Source: Oligoflexia bacterium (GTDB lineage: Bacteria > Bdellovibrionota > UBA1018). Taken from it: DNA of 35,395 bases. The notes beneath the pieces were generated by a model. It saw only the letters and a list, made by a program, of their open reading frames with translations. It ran no database searches and had not been told where the DNA came from. A program made the position numbers and the translations under genes. The stretch covers positions 1 through 35,395 of the forward strand of contig JAMPXJ010000037.1 in the NCBI GenBank assembly GCA_023701205.1, in the 5' to 3' direction. Below are positions 15,851 to 24,777 of the stretch, piece by piece; position 1 is the first letter of the stretch, and the number at the start of each line of letters is the position of its first letter.

Positions 15851-16934
15851 ACTGGAGCCTCCCTTCGTTGAAACCGGCCTGATCCGTGGCCTTCAGATTG
15901 GTGTGCAGGAACTCGAACTTCAGGGCGGTGTTCATGCCGACCCGGAACCGCAGGCCGGCGGATTCGCGCGTATAGGAACGGCCGCTCGCCTGATTGGCGA
16001 AGTAGGCATCCTCCTGATCGAGCTCCGCCTTTTCCAGGCGGCCGTAGGCCGTCAGCTCCGGGAGGAAATCATAACCGAGCTGCACGAAGCCCGCCCAGCT
16101 TCCCAAAGCTTTTTCCGGATCGGCCGCGGCGAGGTTCCTGTCGGAGAAACGGTAATATTCGCCGAGCGCCTCGATACCGTGGTTTTCATAGACCGTGGAA
16201 AAACCATAGACCCGGGTGATCGAGTTGGCGTCCACGCTCCCTGTTCCCGCGTTGATCGTATCGATCTGCTGCGTATAACCGTGAAAGCCCAGGCGGAAGC
16301 CGTCCAGCGGCCCGTTGCCGAAGGAATAGGCCACCTGGCCGCCGAGAGCGGTGTTCTTGTTGTCGTCGAGCTGGATGTTCGGATCGAGCTCGTCGCCCAG
16401 GATCCGCGCCCCATTGGTGATATAGACGTCGTAAACCACCCGATCGGAGCTTACGCGGAACTGGCCGGTGCCCCAGAAGCCGACCGAGTGCGCCGGCAGG
16501 ATGCCGCCCGCATCCTCGAAATCGAGGAAGCGGGGGCGCAGGATCGAGGTCTGGATCTGCGCTCCGTGATGAAAGGCCGTATTCCAATAACCATAGGGAG
16601 TGTGGAAGCGGCCGAGCCAGGCGGTCAGGAGGTCCGAGAAGGTATAACCTACCTGAATCCGCTCGATGTCCAGAATGTAACGGCCGTCATCCGGCTCAAA
16701 AAGGATTTCGAATAGGCCTTTGGTTCGATCGGAGAATTGCGGGGTCAAATAGAGATCGAAATTCCCTACGGTTGCGCCGCGCGTGCGGAACGATTCCGGA
16801 GCGCTGTCGGAGCTGAATGCCATTCCGACATCCGCGAAGCCGTGTAGGGGAAGCCCTTCTTCCGCCTGTGCTGAAACTACCGGGAGCGCGCCGAGGATGA
16901 GCATCGTGCTCAGCGCTATACGCTTACAGGTCAT
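15834..16934 (-). CDS. Porin-like outer-membrane beta-barrel protein
   Basis: A 366-residue outer-membrane protein: signal peptide 1-25 (VVSAQA-EE), then GFADVGMAFSSDSAPESF and a long series of amphipathic strands with aromatic girdle residues. The last strand, RLQYAVNF, ends in Phe. Length and pattern fit a 16-strand general or anion porin. Asp and Gly-rich turns are frequent (DLYLTPQFSDRTKG). It heads the operon porin - mini-PstS - chemoreceptor - receiver and overlaps the next gene. A matching porin begins the second such operon (21234-22352). It likely admits a small anion or nutrient sensed by the downstream proteins. Confidence 0.83.
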   Translation of the reverse strand: MTCKRIALSTMLILGALPVVSAQAEEGLPLHGFADVGMAFSSDSAPESFRTRGATVGNFDLYLTPQFSDRTKGLFEILFEPDDGRYILDIERIQVGYTFSDLLTAWLGRFHTPYGYWNTAFHHGAQIQTSILRPRFLDFEDAGGILPAHSVGFWGTGQFRVSSDRVVYDVYITNGARILGDELDPNIQLDDNKNTALGGQVAYSFGNGPLDGFRLGFHGYTQQIDTINAGTGSVDANSITRVYGFSTVYENHGIEALGEYYRFSDRNLAAADPEKALGSWAGFVQLGYDFLPELTAYGRLEKAELDQEDAYFANQASGRSYTRESAGLRFRVGMNTALKFEFLHTNLKATDQAGFNEGRLQYAVNF

Positions 16935-16967
16935 TCGTTTCTCGCTTTCTGGTTGCGCTCCCGGGCA

Positions 16968-17042
16968 GGATCGGTCCAGCGCCCTATCTCGGGAGTCGGT
17001 TATGTGTGGTAATTATATTAAGCGATCGACCGGATCGGTCAA
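16968..17042 (-). promoter_or_regulatory. Promoter and operator candidates for the porin operon
   Basis: On the minus strand TTGACC (17037-17042) is followed by TATAAT (17012-17017) with 19 bp between, or TAATAT with 16. The -35 overlaps the stop of pncC. A perfect dyad GACCG-GAT-CGGTC covers 17028-17040, and its half GGATCGGTC recurs exactly at 16968-16976, downstream of the -10. Two copies of the same word on either side of the -10 look like operator sites for a dimeric regulator. Confidence 0.5.
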
Positions 17043-17524
17043 GGAAGGTTTTCCAGGAGGAATTCCAGGGCGCAGGTCGAGAAATTCTGCTGGGCATCGG
17101 CGCGCTCGGGGACGGGATCGAGGCGGACTTCCCGCGTCAGGACCGAACCGTTTGGAAGCGCTAGGCCAAGATAGCAGAGGCCAACAGGGCGCTCCGGGGT
17201 GGCGCCGCCAGGCCCAGCGACTCCGGTCGTGGAGATCGCCACGGCTTTATGCCGCAGGGGATCGCACTTCTCGGCACCCAGGCGAGCCAGCTCGCGCGCG
17301 ACTTCGGGAGAAACCGCCCCGTGGCGCCACAGCAGCTCCGATGGGACGCCGACAAGCATTTCCTTAGCTTCGTCACGGTACGCGATGAGCGACCCCCAGA
17401 ATACCCCCGACGCACCCGGAATGCGCGTGATCCGGTATGCGACGAGACCTCCGGTGCAGGACTCGACAGTGCAAAGTGACAGGCCAGCTCGGCGAAGCCG
17501 GTCGATGATTTGAGCCTCGATCAC
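17039..17524 (-). CDS. pncC: Nicotinamide-nucleotide amidohydrolase (CinA C-terminal type)
   Basis: A 161-residue cytoplasmic enzyme equal to the CinA C-terminal domain. Diagnostic motifs are LCTVESCTGGLVAYRIT near the N-terminus, the SLIAYRDEAKEMLVGVP segment and AISTTGVAGPGGATPERPVG. It hydrolyses nicotinamide mononucleotide to nicotinate mononucleotide and ammonia, salvaging NAD. The Ser in ESCTGG is the expected active-site residue. The family is around 160 residues, so the gene is complete. It lies in the same direction as the small coiled-coil gene upstream (12-bp gap), which may share its message. Confidence 0.93.
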   Translation of the reverse strand: MIEAQIIDRLRRAGLSLCTVESCTGGLVAYRITRIPGASGVFWGSLIAYRDEAKEMLVGVPSELLWRHGAVSPEVARELARLGAEKCDPLRHKAVAISTTGVAGPGGATPERPVGLCYLGLALPNGSVLTREVRLDPVPERADAQQNFSTCALEFLLENLP

Positions 17525-17536
17525 GGGCTCACTGTA

Positions 17537-17776
17537 TCATCCGGCTTTGGCTTCCGGATCGTAATTTTGCACCAGGTCCGCGTAGGTGGTTTTGTAGACG
17601 CGTTCGAACTGCGGGTTCAGTCGCTGGAGCGTGGCTTTGATGGCGGCAAGCTCCAGCTTCAGGCGGTCGTAATCGGCCACGCGGTCAAGGCGTTCCCGAT
17701 TGAGGAATTCCCCGAGTGCTTCGACTTCTTGCCTGAGGAGCTGGAGATCGCGAGGGCTCACCTGAGTTTGAGTCAT
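17537..17776 (-). CDS. Small coiled-coil protein, unknown
   Basis: A hydrophilic 79-residue protein starting MTQTQVSPRDLQLLRQEVEA. Heptad-like spacing of Leu and charged residues runs to about residue 55, ending in an aromatic-rich YKTTYADLVQNYDPEAKAG. The start is uncertain: ATG 17776 lacks a ribosome site, while Met at 17800 has AAGGA immediately before it, giving eight more residues. The frame further upstream overlaps the divergent thioesterase and is unlikely to be translated. It precedes pncC by 12 bp. No family is recognised. Confidence 0.6.
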   Translation of the reverse strand: MTQTQVSPRDLQLLRQEVEALGEFLNRERLDRVADYDRLKLELAAIKATLQRLNPQFERVYKTTYADLVQNYDPEAKAG

Positions 17777-17886
17777 GGGAGAGGCACAGGCAATTCCCAT
17801 TCCTTGGCGCAGCTGGCTGACGCGGGCGGGCACAGGGCCATGATCCCGCGCGTGACTCGACTGACGGAACACGCTAAGAGATCCGT

Positions 17887-18363
17887 ATGACACAGAACTC
17901 GGCAAATGTGGGACTTCAGGATCGATATTCTCCCAAGAGCATCTGCTTCGGCTGTGGGCCCGCCAATCCCAAAGGGCTCCGGATCCGCAGCATCGTGCAA
18001 GGCGAAGAGGTCGTCGCGGACTGGACGCCTGAGCCGCACCACGAGGCGTTCCCCGGTATGCTGAATGGCGGCATCATCGGGTCGCTTCTGGATTGCCATT
18101 CCAACTGGACCGCGGCCTGGCATCTGATGAGGAAGGCCGGCCTGGACCATCCGCCCTGCACTGTGACCGCCGATTATGCGATCAAGCTGCTCAGGCCCAC
18201 GCCCACGAGCGGTCCCATCCACCTGGTGGCGCGGGTCGTGGAGTCCGGCGAAGACCGCGCCACGATCGAGGCGACCTTGAGCGCTGGCGGAAAGACCTGC
18301 GCGACCTGCCGCGGCACCTTCGTCGCGGTCAAGCCCGGCCATCCGGCTTACCATCGCTGGTAA
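17887..18363 (+). CDS. PaaI-type hot-dog thioesterase
   Basis: A 158-residue cytoplasmic protein with the hot-dog (4HBT) fold. The N-terminal CFGCGPANPKGLRIRS is a widespread signature of this group. The helix MLNGGIIGSLLDCHSNWTAA carries the Gly-Gly after which the catalytic Asp/Asn lies (LDCHSN). The strands TADYAIKLLRPTP and ATIEATLSAGGKTCATCRGT complete the sheet. These enzymes cleave acyl-CoA thioesters; substrate length cannot be told. It is transcribed divergently from the coiled-coil/pncC pair. Confidence 0.88.
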   Translation: MTQNSANVGLQDRYSPKSICFGCGPANPKGLRIRSIVQGEEVVADWTPEPHHEAFPGMLNGGIIGSLLDCHSNWTAAWHLMRKAGLDHPPCTVTADYAIKLLRPTPTSGPIHLVARVVESGEDRATIEATLSAGGKTCATCRGTFVAVKPGHPAYHRW

Positions 18364-18423
18364 GCGGCGGGCGCGACCGCGCTGCGGAGGCGCTCGCGGA
18401 TTGATCGCGAAAGCGGCTTCGAA

Positions 18424-21060
18424 TCAGCGATTCGCGCTCGCTTGAACGAGCTGGAGGAGCTCTTCCTGCTCGGCCTTCCATTGCGCCTGGGCGCGTGTCA
18501 GCTCGGCGTTGGCGGTGATCCCTTCGATCAGGGTCTTGAGCTGGCTCGCGCACTCGGCTCGGGTCGCGGAGGACCAGTCGAGGATCTCGCCTCCCATGGA
18601 GCGGGCAAGCAGCTTCGCGGCCTTCAGGCGCAGAGCCCGAGGATAGCGGAATTCCATGAACGCGGCGGGGGCGGTGTCGCCCTTCGCGCCGAGCAGGATG
18701 GCCTTCACGGTGGCCCCGAGCTCCGCCTCGAGCTCGAAGCCGAGCTGCGGCGATCCCAGCTTCGCGCCTTCGAGCTTCGTGAGCGCCAGGTCGATCACGG
18801 AGCTCTCGAGTTGCGCGAAGAGTTTGCCGCCCGAAGCCAGGAGGAATTCGATTTCTTCCGTGCTCAGTACGTAAGGTTTACCGTCGTAACCGACGCCCTC
18901 GCGGACGTCGGAACGTGCGAGGTACGCCGCCAGGGCAGCCGAGGCGGTTTCGGCGAGACGGGGCGCCGGGCGATCGGAGGCGGGCAGGATCTCGAAGAGC
19001 GCGGCCTCGGCTCCGCCGAGCGCCTTGACCTGTTCGGAGATCGAGGTACGGGTCGCGGCGAGGACCTCCTCGGCGTTGAACCCGCTGACGTAGGCGAACT
19101 TCCGCTCGGTCGCGATCGACTTGGGAGGAACGGCCGAGAGCCAGGCGATCTGGTCGGTGAGCGCCTCGTCGATGGCCGTCAGGTACTCCGTGGGCCGGAT
19201 CACCGTCCGGGAGAATGGCGTACGGTCGCGCGCATCAGGCGCGGTCTTCGCGCGGATGAAGTTCTCGGCGAAGTTCTGCGGCAGCGACTTCAAGGCCGCG
19301 CGGAGCTTCTGCTGGTTGGCGATGAGCGGCTTGCCACCCGAATCGAAGCGCACGCAGTCCTTGTAATCCATCGCGGCGTGCCCGTCCGTGCAGAAGAGCG
19401 GCGCCGTGGCCGGATCGATCTCCTCGTCGGCGTAGGCCCAGCGGATCGCCAGGCGGTCATGCTCGAAGACCGCGCCGAGATTCTTGACCTGCGCCGCGGA
19501 GAGCACGCCTTCGGGCAGCGCCGAATATTCCATGAAGGAGCTGGTGAAGACCTTGTCGAGCGGGGGCGTCTCGTCCTGGGTGAGATAGCTCAGCAGCAGG
19601 CGATCCCGCTCGGCGAGCGAGATGTTCTGCGCCAGCGAGCCCGCGAAGTTGTGGCGCAGGCCGAGCGTGTGCCCGACCTCATGCGCGGCCACCTCGCGGA
19701 TATAGTCCTGTACCGCGCGGAGGAACGCGGCGTCATCGGTCCCCATCGTCGCCAGCTGCTCGAAGCCGCGGGCGATCTGCTCGCCGGCCTCGTGATCGCA
19801 GAGGCGGGCGCTCGCGAGCGCCGTGCTCCCCCCGCGCGAACGCGCGTCGGCGCGGCTGCCCTGTTCCCGCAGCTTCCGCAGAACGCCGGGCATCTTCGCC
19901 CGGGGGCTCGCCCCGAAGACGCTGGTGAGATAAACCTGGGCATGCAGGATCTCACCCGTGCGCGGGTCCATCAGGCCGTCCGCGTAGGCGAAGCCCGCCG
20001 TATCGTTGGGAACCCATTGCACGATGTTGTAACGGGGATCCGGAGCGGTCACGCCAGCGGGCGCGACCTCGGCGCGGAGCACCTCGCGACCGAAGGCGCG
20101 GTTCCAGTAGAGGATGCCTTCTTTCACCGCGTCGACGTACTCGGCCGGAGTATTGGCTGAGACATAATAGGTGACCGGCTGGGAGATGTCCCAGCGCGAG
20201 ATCCGCGGCAGCGGACGGCCTGTCGACTCCTCGAGCTGCGTGGCGATCTCGAAGTAGCCGACATGGCGGAAGTCGCTCGCGCCTTTCGGAGCGTACGAAG
20301 GATTAGGGCGATAAGGGGAGAGGTAGTAGCGCAGGGCGATCGTGGAGGCGGTGGGAGCGCCCGTCATTTCCTCATCCAGCCCTTCGGTGGCGCCAACGCC
20401 TTCGACCTGGGCGATCTGATGGATCTCCAGGGTGTCCGTGCCCCGAACGCTCACGGTTTTCACCGAATCGAGGAAGCTGTGACGGATCTTCAGGATGCTG
20501 CGATTGTCCTCATAGACGGGCTTCGCGGAGGTCTCCGAGGCGGAGCCTTTCCAGTTGCCGGCGACGAACGCCTGGCTCATGCCCGCGTTGAAGTCCATGA
20601 CGATCGCGTCGTCGGTCTCGCTGAGGATCGGGATCTCGGCCAGGATCAGCGTCGCGGGTAGCTCGCGCGCCACCACGTGGCCCTGGGTGGCTTCAAGGAG
20701 GAAGAGGCGATCGCCCACGCGGCGGAAGGCGACCACGCGCGCCTGCAGACCATGGCTGGTCGTCATGCCCGTCTGGGGAATGAGCGAGCCGTGGAGGAGG
20801 AATTCCTTCTCCAGCGCATCCTTGCGGATCGCGATGTCGAAGCGATTGCCGGCGGATGAAACCGGGGAAGCCGTGCCGATGGCCTTGGGCATCGGAAGGA
20901 ATGCCGCGCCGATCGCGTCAGGTGCACGAACCTCGGGCGCGGAATCGATGCCTGGGCGATGCAGGGTCGTGATTTTCGGGGTGCAGCCTCCGAAGAGAGC
21001 TCCAAAGGAAGCGATTGAGGCGAGAACTACGGCGGAACCGGCGAAGCGGAAAGTGGGCAT
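18424..21060 (-). CDS. Large zinc metalloprotease lipoprotein
   Basis: An 878-residue lipoprotein: signal peptide ending in LFGGC (Cys27). A long N-terminal beta-rich part precedes a metzincin catalytic helix VAAHEVGHTLGLRHNFAGS with His460, Glu461, His464 and His470. Upstream WDISQPVTYYVSANTPAEYV and YNIVQWVPNDTAGFAYADG are typical of the large bacterial zinc-dependent metalloproteases described by the DUF5117/DUF4953 domains. These act on extracellular proteins, presumably at the cell surface. ATG 21060 has AAGGA seven bases before it. It is monocistronic and divergent from the second porin operon. Confidence 0.87.
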   Translation of the reverse strand: MPTFRFAGSAVVLASIASFGALFGGCTPKITTLHRPGIDSAPEVRAPDAIGAAFLPMPKAIGTASPVSSAGNRFDIAIRKDALEKEFLLHGSLIPQTGMTTSHGLQARVVAFRRVGDRLFLLEATQGHVVARELPATLILAEIPILSETDDAIVMDFNAGMSQAFVAGNWKGSASETSAKPVYEDNRSILKIRHSFLDSVKTVSVRGTDTLEIHQIAQVEGVGATEGLDEEMTGAPTASTIALRYYLSPYRPNPSYAPKGASDFRHVGYFEIATQLEESTGRPLPRISRWDISQPVTYYVSANTPAEYVDAVKEGILYWNRAFGREVLRAEVAPAGVTAPDPRYNIVQWVPNDTAGFAYADGLMDPRTGEILHAQVYLTSVFGASPRAKMPGVLRKLREQGSRADARSRGGSTALASARLCDHEAGEQIARGFEQLATMGTDDAAFLRAVQDYIREVAAHEVGHTLGLRHNFAGSLAQNISLAERDRLLLSYLTQDETPPLDKVFTSSFMEYSALPEGVLSAAQVKNLGAVFEHDRLAIRWAYADEEIDPATAPLFCTDGHAAMDYKDCVRFDSGGKPLIANQQKLRAALKSLPQNFAENFIRAKTAPDARDRTPFSRTVIRPTEYLTAIDEALTDQIAWLSAVPPKSIATERKFAYVSGFNAEEVLAATRTSISEQVKALGGAEAALFEILPASDRPAPRLAETASAALAAYLARSDVREGVGYDGKPYVLSTEEIEFLLASGGKLFAQLESSVIDLALTKLEGAKLGSPQLGFELEAELGATVKAILLGAKGDTAPAAFMEFRYPRALRLKAAKLLARSMGGEILDWSSATRAECASQLKTLIEGITANAELTRAQAQWKAEQEELLQLVQASANR

Positions 21061-21103
21061 ATTTTTTCCTTCTTTGGCCGGTAGGCGTACCATTGCTGGA
21101 TTG

Positions 21104-21116
21104 ATTTTGTCAAAAT
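21104..21116. promoter_or_regulatory. Operator-like dyad ATTTTG-T-CAAAAT
   Basis: A perfect 6+1+6 inverted repeat sits in the AT-rich 173-bp gap between the metalloprotease start and the second porin operon. TTGTCA within it could be a -35 for the plus strand, with TATAAA at 21142-21147, but the spacing (29 bp) is too long. It is more plausible as a binding site for a repressor or activator serving one or both divergent genes. No second copy was found. Confidence 0.4.
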
Positions 21117-21233
21117 ATCAAAAGCATAGCAAAAACAATGATATAAAAATTCCGGTGCTTGATATGCTTCCTCCCGCCGCCCGTTCGACTCTCCAGGCGA
21201 CCGCCCGGTACGAACCTTGCCAAGGTATCGAGC

Positions 21234-22352
21234 GTGGGTCACGGCGCGTTCTTCAGATCTCGGAGGGCCCTGGGTCTCGCGGCGTCCTTCGCGTTCGCGG
21301 TGCCGCTCACGGCGCAAGGTGAGTTCAACGAGCCGCGCTGGCATGGTTTCGCCACGATTGGCGCGGTGAAGAACAGCGCTGACACGCCATATCTGCGCGT
21401 GGCGGATGAGCATCTCAACCTCAATCTCGATTCAGTGGTCGGACTGAACGTGACGGCGCCCTTGGGCGAGCACTGGGAAGCGGTCGTTCAGCTGATCGCC
21501 GAAGGCAGTACCGATTTCTTCGCCGCGGAAGCGGATTGGGTGCTCCTGCGCTATTTCCCGGACAACCACTGGTCTTTCGACCTGGGAAAGCAGCGGGCGC
21601 CCGTCTGGCTGCTTTCGGATCGCCTGGACGTGGGCTTCGTGCGTCCATGGATTCGGACCCGTGAGGAGATGTACTTCAACCGCATCCCTTCGACCTATCT
21701 GGGTCCAAGCGTCACCTACAGCTTCGGGAGCGCGCAATGGGATGGATGGGGGCAGGCCTATCTGGGCGCGATCACGCTGAACAACGAGCGGCCATTCAAT
21801 TCCGAACGGGATTTCATTTCCGAAATCAAGGGCGCGAACTTCGGGATCGGAACCCAACGGGTCCGTTTCAGGCTGAGCTTCGTCGATGCCCACGTGGAGT
21901 CGCACACGCTGGTCAAGAGCGCTGGCGGCATGGGCGGACCCTCGGCCGTGAGTGAACGGGATTTCGTCACGCCCGATAGCCGCTATCGTTTCTATTCCGC
22001 GGGCGTTTCTGTGGATACGAAGGGGTGGGTCAGCTACGCCGAGTACGGGAAGATGACTTCGGACGGGGTATTCATCCCCAGCCGTCTCTCCGCCTATCTC
22101 ATGGCGGGACGCCGGTTCGGGGACTTCCTGTTCCACTATACCTATGGCTGGTTCAATGGGGATCCCTCGCTGATCAATCAGGGGAGTCAGCATTCCCACC
22201 TGCTCGGCGCCAAGCTCATGCTCGCTTCCAGCGTCGACGCGAAGCTCGAATGGCAACGAACGATTGTGACCTCCGGGACGGGAAAGTTCCTGGAAGCCCC
22301 GGGAAGCGAGCCGATCACGCTTTGGAGCGCGGCGGTGGATTTCGTGTTCTGA
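21234..22352 (+). CDS. Porin-like outer-membrane protein of the kinase operon
   Basis: A 372-residue outer-membrane protein from a GTG at 21234, chosen because AAGG lies eight bases upstream and a normal signal peptide follows (ALGLAASFAFAVPLTAQG). Strands such as GFATIGAVKNSADTPYLRV and LGEHWEAVVQLIAEGSTDFF lead to a barrel that ends AAVDFVF. The N-terminal barrel part resembles phosphate-type porins in pattern (paired aromatic and charged strands, WVLLRYFPDNHWSFDLGKQR). It is the first gene of porin - mini-PstS - histidine kinase and ends nine bases before the next start. Confidence 0.78.
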   Translation: MGHGAFFRSRRALGLAASFAFAVPLTAQGEFNEPRWHGFATIGAVKNSADTPYLRVADEHLNLNLDSVVGLNVTAPLGEHWEAVVQLIAEGSTDFFAAEADWVLLRYFPDNHWSFDLGKQRAPVWLLSDRLDVGFVRPWIRTREEMYFNRIPSTYLGPSVTYSFGSAQWDGWGQAYLGAITLNNERPFNSERDFISEIKGANFGIGTQRVRFRLSFVDAHVESHTLVKSAGGMGGPSAVSERDFVTPDSRYRFYSAGVSVDTKGWVSYAEYGKMTSDGVFIPSRLSAYLMAGRRFGDFLFHYTYGWFNGDPSLINQGSQHSHLLGAKLMLASSVDAKLEWQRTIVTSGTGKFLEAPGSEPITLWSAAVDFVF

Positions 22353-22361
22353 AGAGGAGGG

Positions 22362-22799
22362 TTGATGAAGAAGACGCTCGGAATGGCTCCCGTTCTCCTC
22401 CTCCTCCTCCTTCCGATAGCGTTGTCGAAGGTCGCCGACGCGAAGGTCGCGATCATCACTCATCCCGGCGCGCCGGCCGAGCTCACCGGCGAGCAGGTCC
22501 GCAGGATCTTTCTCGGAAAGGACATATTCTTTCCCGACGGCACGCGCGCGCGGCCGGTCGATCTCTCCGCACGGAGCCCGGTGCGAACGGAGTTCTATGG
22601 GACTTTCTTCGATCTTCGCGAAAGCGAGATCCGCGCCTACTGGGCCGGCCGCGTCTTTACCGGTAAGGGGGTACCGCCTCCGGTGATCGGCACGGATGAC
22701 GAGGTCCGCAGATTCGTCGCGGCGACTCCGGGAGCGATCGCTTATGTCGATCCCGGGGCGGTGGATCAGACTGTCAGGGTCCTTCATGTACTTCCGTAG
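22362..22799 (+). CDS. Miniature PstS-like periplasmic protein, second copy
   Basis: A 145-residue exported protein with signal peptide to about residue 27 (LSKVADA-KV) and a single PstS-like lobe. ELTGEQVRRIFLGKDIFFPD corresponds to the first element; TEFYGTFFDLRESEIRAYWA and GKGVPPPVIGTDDEVRRFVA follow, and ATPGAIAYVDP is the C-terminal signature. It is related in plan to the 137-residue protein at 15437-15850, although the sequences have diverged. GAGGAGGG is upstream of ATG 22362. The next gene, a sensor kinase, begins 14 bases inside its end, implying coupled translation and a stoichiometric link. Confidence 0.83.
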   Translation: MMKKTLGMAPVLLLLLLPIALSKVADAKVAIITHPGAPAELTGEQVRRIFLGKDIFFPDGTRARPVDLSARSPVRTEFYGTFFDLRESEIRAYWAGRVFTGKGVPPPVIGTDDEVRRFVAATPGAIAYVDPGAVDQTVRVLHVLP

Positions 22800-24765
22800 G
22801 TCCTGGCTCGAGTACCCGCTGATTTACCTCGTCTGCCTGGTTTTCGGAGCGAAATACAGCGCGACCGTCGATGGGGCCGCCGCGGCGTTCTGGCCCGCGT
22901 CAGGCGCCGCATTGGCGGCGTTCGTGAGCTTCGGCCCGAGGGCGTTCCTTCCCGGCGCGGCACTGGCCCTGGCGGGACGCGCGATGACGACGGACCTTCC
23001 GACGGGCTTCGTCCTGGCCGTAGCCGCCGCGGATTTCCTGGAAGCGGTCGCGGCAAGGGCCCTCTTTCGGAGATTCGTCTCGCGGGAAGGGTGCCTGGGC
23101 ACGTATCGGGAGGTCCTGCGCTTCCTTTTGTTCGTCGCCCCGGCAAGCACGATCGTCGGCTCCCTGGGCAGCGCAGCCGCGCTTCGGCTGGCCGATGCCG
23201 TCGCGCGGGGAGAGGCGCGGGACATCTGGCTGCTGGAATGGACCGGGCGGACACTCGGGGCAGTGGTGATTTTTCCGTTGATCCGCTCCTGGTCGGAGGG
23301 GATCGCGCCCGGCAGAAGGATGGAGTTCCTCTCGTGGGTCGCGGCGATCTTCCTGGTCTGCCTCGGGTCTTTCCTGGATTTCCAGCTCGCCTGGGCGCCC
23401 GGCCTGGGCACTTGGATCGCGCAGCCCTATACGCTGTTCGCCTGCCTGGCGGGCTTCGCGCTCCGGTTCGACCTTCGGGGCGCGACCACGGGCACCGCGG
23501 TCGCCGCATTCACCTCGGTGCTTGCCATAAATACCGCGCCTGGCTCGACCCTACTGTTCGGGCATCGCGCCATTCAGCTCGATCTGCAGGGTTTTCTGGC
23601 AGTCATCGGCTCGGCGAACCTCATCCTCGCGGCCGTGACGCGGGAATGGAAAGAGGGGCGGCTCATGCTCGAGCGTCGCGAGCGACAGCTGCGCGCGATC
23701 TTCGAGCAGGCTGAAGTCGGTATCGTCCAGGTCTCGTGCACCGGGACCATCGAGCTGGCCAACCGCCATCTGGGCGTGATCTCGGGCTTCCAGCCCGAGG
23801 AGCTGGTGGGCCAGCGGGTTTCGCGCCTCATGTTCCCCGACGAGGCATTCCCGTTGAAACCCTTGAGTGTGCATGAACGTCGCATCCTGCGCCGAGACGG
23901 CCAGGCCCGCTGGGTGCGGGTCAACTCGACCTGGCTCCATCCCGTGGAGGGTCGCGAAGGAACGACGCAGAGCCTGCTATGCATCTTCGTCGATGTCACC
24001 GAGGAGAAGCGCTCGAAGGAGGAGCGTGAGGCGCTGCTGGCCTCGGTCACCGAGGCGCTGAACCAGCGCAACGAGTTTCTTTCCGTGGCCTCGCACGAGC
24101 TGAAGACCCCGCTGACGACTCTGCTGCTCCAGCTTCAGATGATCCTGCGGCAATACGGGTCGACGGGGGCATTCTCCAAGGCGGCATTCGACAAGCTGCG
24201 TTTTACGGAGCGTCAGGCACGGCGGCTGGTCGACCTGATCGAGGAGCTATTGGATATCTCGAAGATCCTCACGAACCAGCTGGATATCCGCCCCGAGCCC
24301 CTCGAGCTCGGAGGCGTCGTGCGCGAGGTCGCGCGTAGCTTCGCAGCCGTCGGTGAACGCGAGAAGGTCGCCATCGTGCTCGAAATCGAGCCCGGGATCG
24401 TCGGGACCTGGGACCGGTCGCGACTCGGGCAGGTCGTTTCCAATCTCCTTTCCAACGCGATCAAGTTCGGGGCTTCCGGGGGGCGCGTCGACCTGCGGGT
24501 CGGTCGCACGGCCGACAACGCGGTGTTGGAGGTGCGGGATTACGGGCCGGGAATCGCGGGACCCGATCAGCGCCGGATCTTCGAGCGGTTCGAGCGCGCG
24601 GTTTCCTTCCGGCACGTTTCGGGCTTCGGTCTGGGGCTCTATGTCACCCGGAAGATCGTCGAGGCCCACGGCGGAACGATCTCGGTCTCCAGCGAAGCGG
24701 GACGCGGAGCGCTGTTCACCGTGGTGCTCCCGCTCCGCGGCGCCCGGGCCGGACAGGCGGCCTGA
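22786..24765 (+). CDS. MASE1-PAS sensor histidine kinase
   Basis: A 659-residue inner-membrane kinase. Residues 5 to about 290 form a MASE1 sensory region of eight or so helices (WPASGAALAAFVSFGPRAFL; DIWLLEWTGRTLGAVVIFPL). A PAS domain follows (FEQAEVGIVQVSCTGTIELA; GFQPEELVGQRVSRLMFPDE). The HisKA helix SVASHELKTPLTTLLLQLQM carries phospho-accepting His437. The HATPase part has LLSNAIKFG (N box), RDYGPGIAG (G1) and GFGLGLYV. No receiver is attached. ATG 22786, with AGGG upstream, overlaps the mini-PstS gene; the frame is open upstream to 22696 without support. The partner regulator is not adjacent: receiver-only proteins lie at 4822 and 13322. Confidence 0.93.
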   Translation: MYFRRSWLEYPLIYLVCLVFGAKYSATVDGAAAAFWPASGAALAAFVSFGPRAFLPGAALALAGRAMTTDLPTGFVLAVAAADFLEAVAARALFRRFVSREGCLGTYREVLRFLLFVAPASTIVGSLGSAAALRLADAVARGEARDIWLLEWTGRTLGAVVIFPLIRSWSEGIAPGRRMEFLSWVAAIFLVCLGSFLDFQLAWAPGLGTWIAQPYTLFACLAGFALRFDLRGATTGTAVAAFTSVLAINTAPGSTLLFGHRAIQLDLQGFLAVIGSANLILAAVTREWKEGRLMLERRERQLRAIFEQAEVGIVQVSCTGTIELANRHLGVISGFQPEELVGQRVSRLMFPDEAFPLKPLSVHERRILRRDGQARWVRVNSTWLHPVEGREGTTQSLLCIFVDVTEEKRSKEEREALLASVTEALNQRNEFLSVASHELKTPLTTLLLQLQMILRQYGSTGAFSKAAFDKLRFTERQARRLVDLIEELLDISKILTNQLDIRPEPLELGGVVREVARSFAAVGEREKVAIVLEIEPGIVGTWDRSRLGQVVSNLLSNAIKFGASGGRVDLRVGRTADNAVLEVRDYGPGIAGPDQRRIFERFERAVSFRHVSGFGLGLYVTRKIVEAHGGTISVSSEAGRGALFTVVLPLRGARAGQAA

Positions 24766-24777
24766 AGCAACCGCGGA

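Noticed and set aside
18442..20160. 572-residue open frame opposite the metalloprotease
   Set aside because: The metalloprotease frame has a lipobox, catalytic motif and ribosome site; this one has none.
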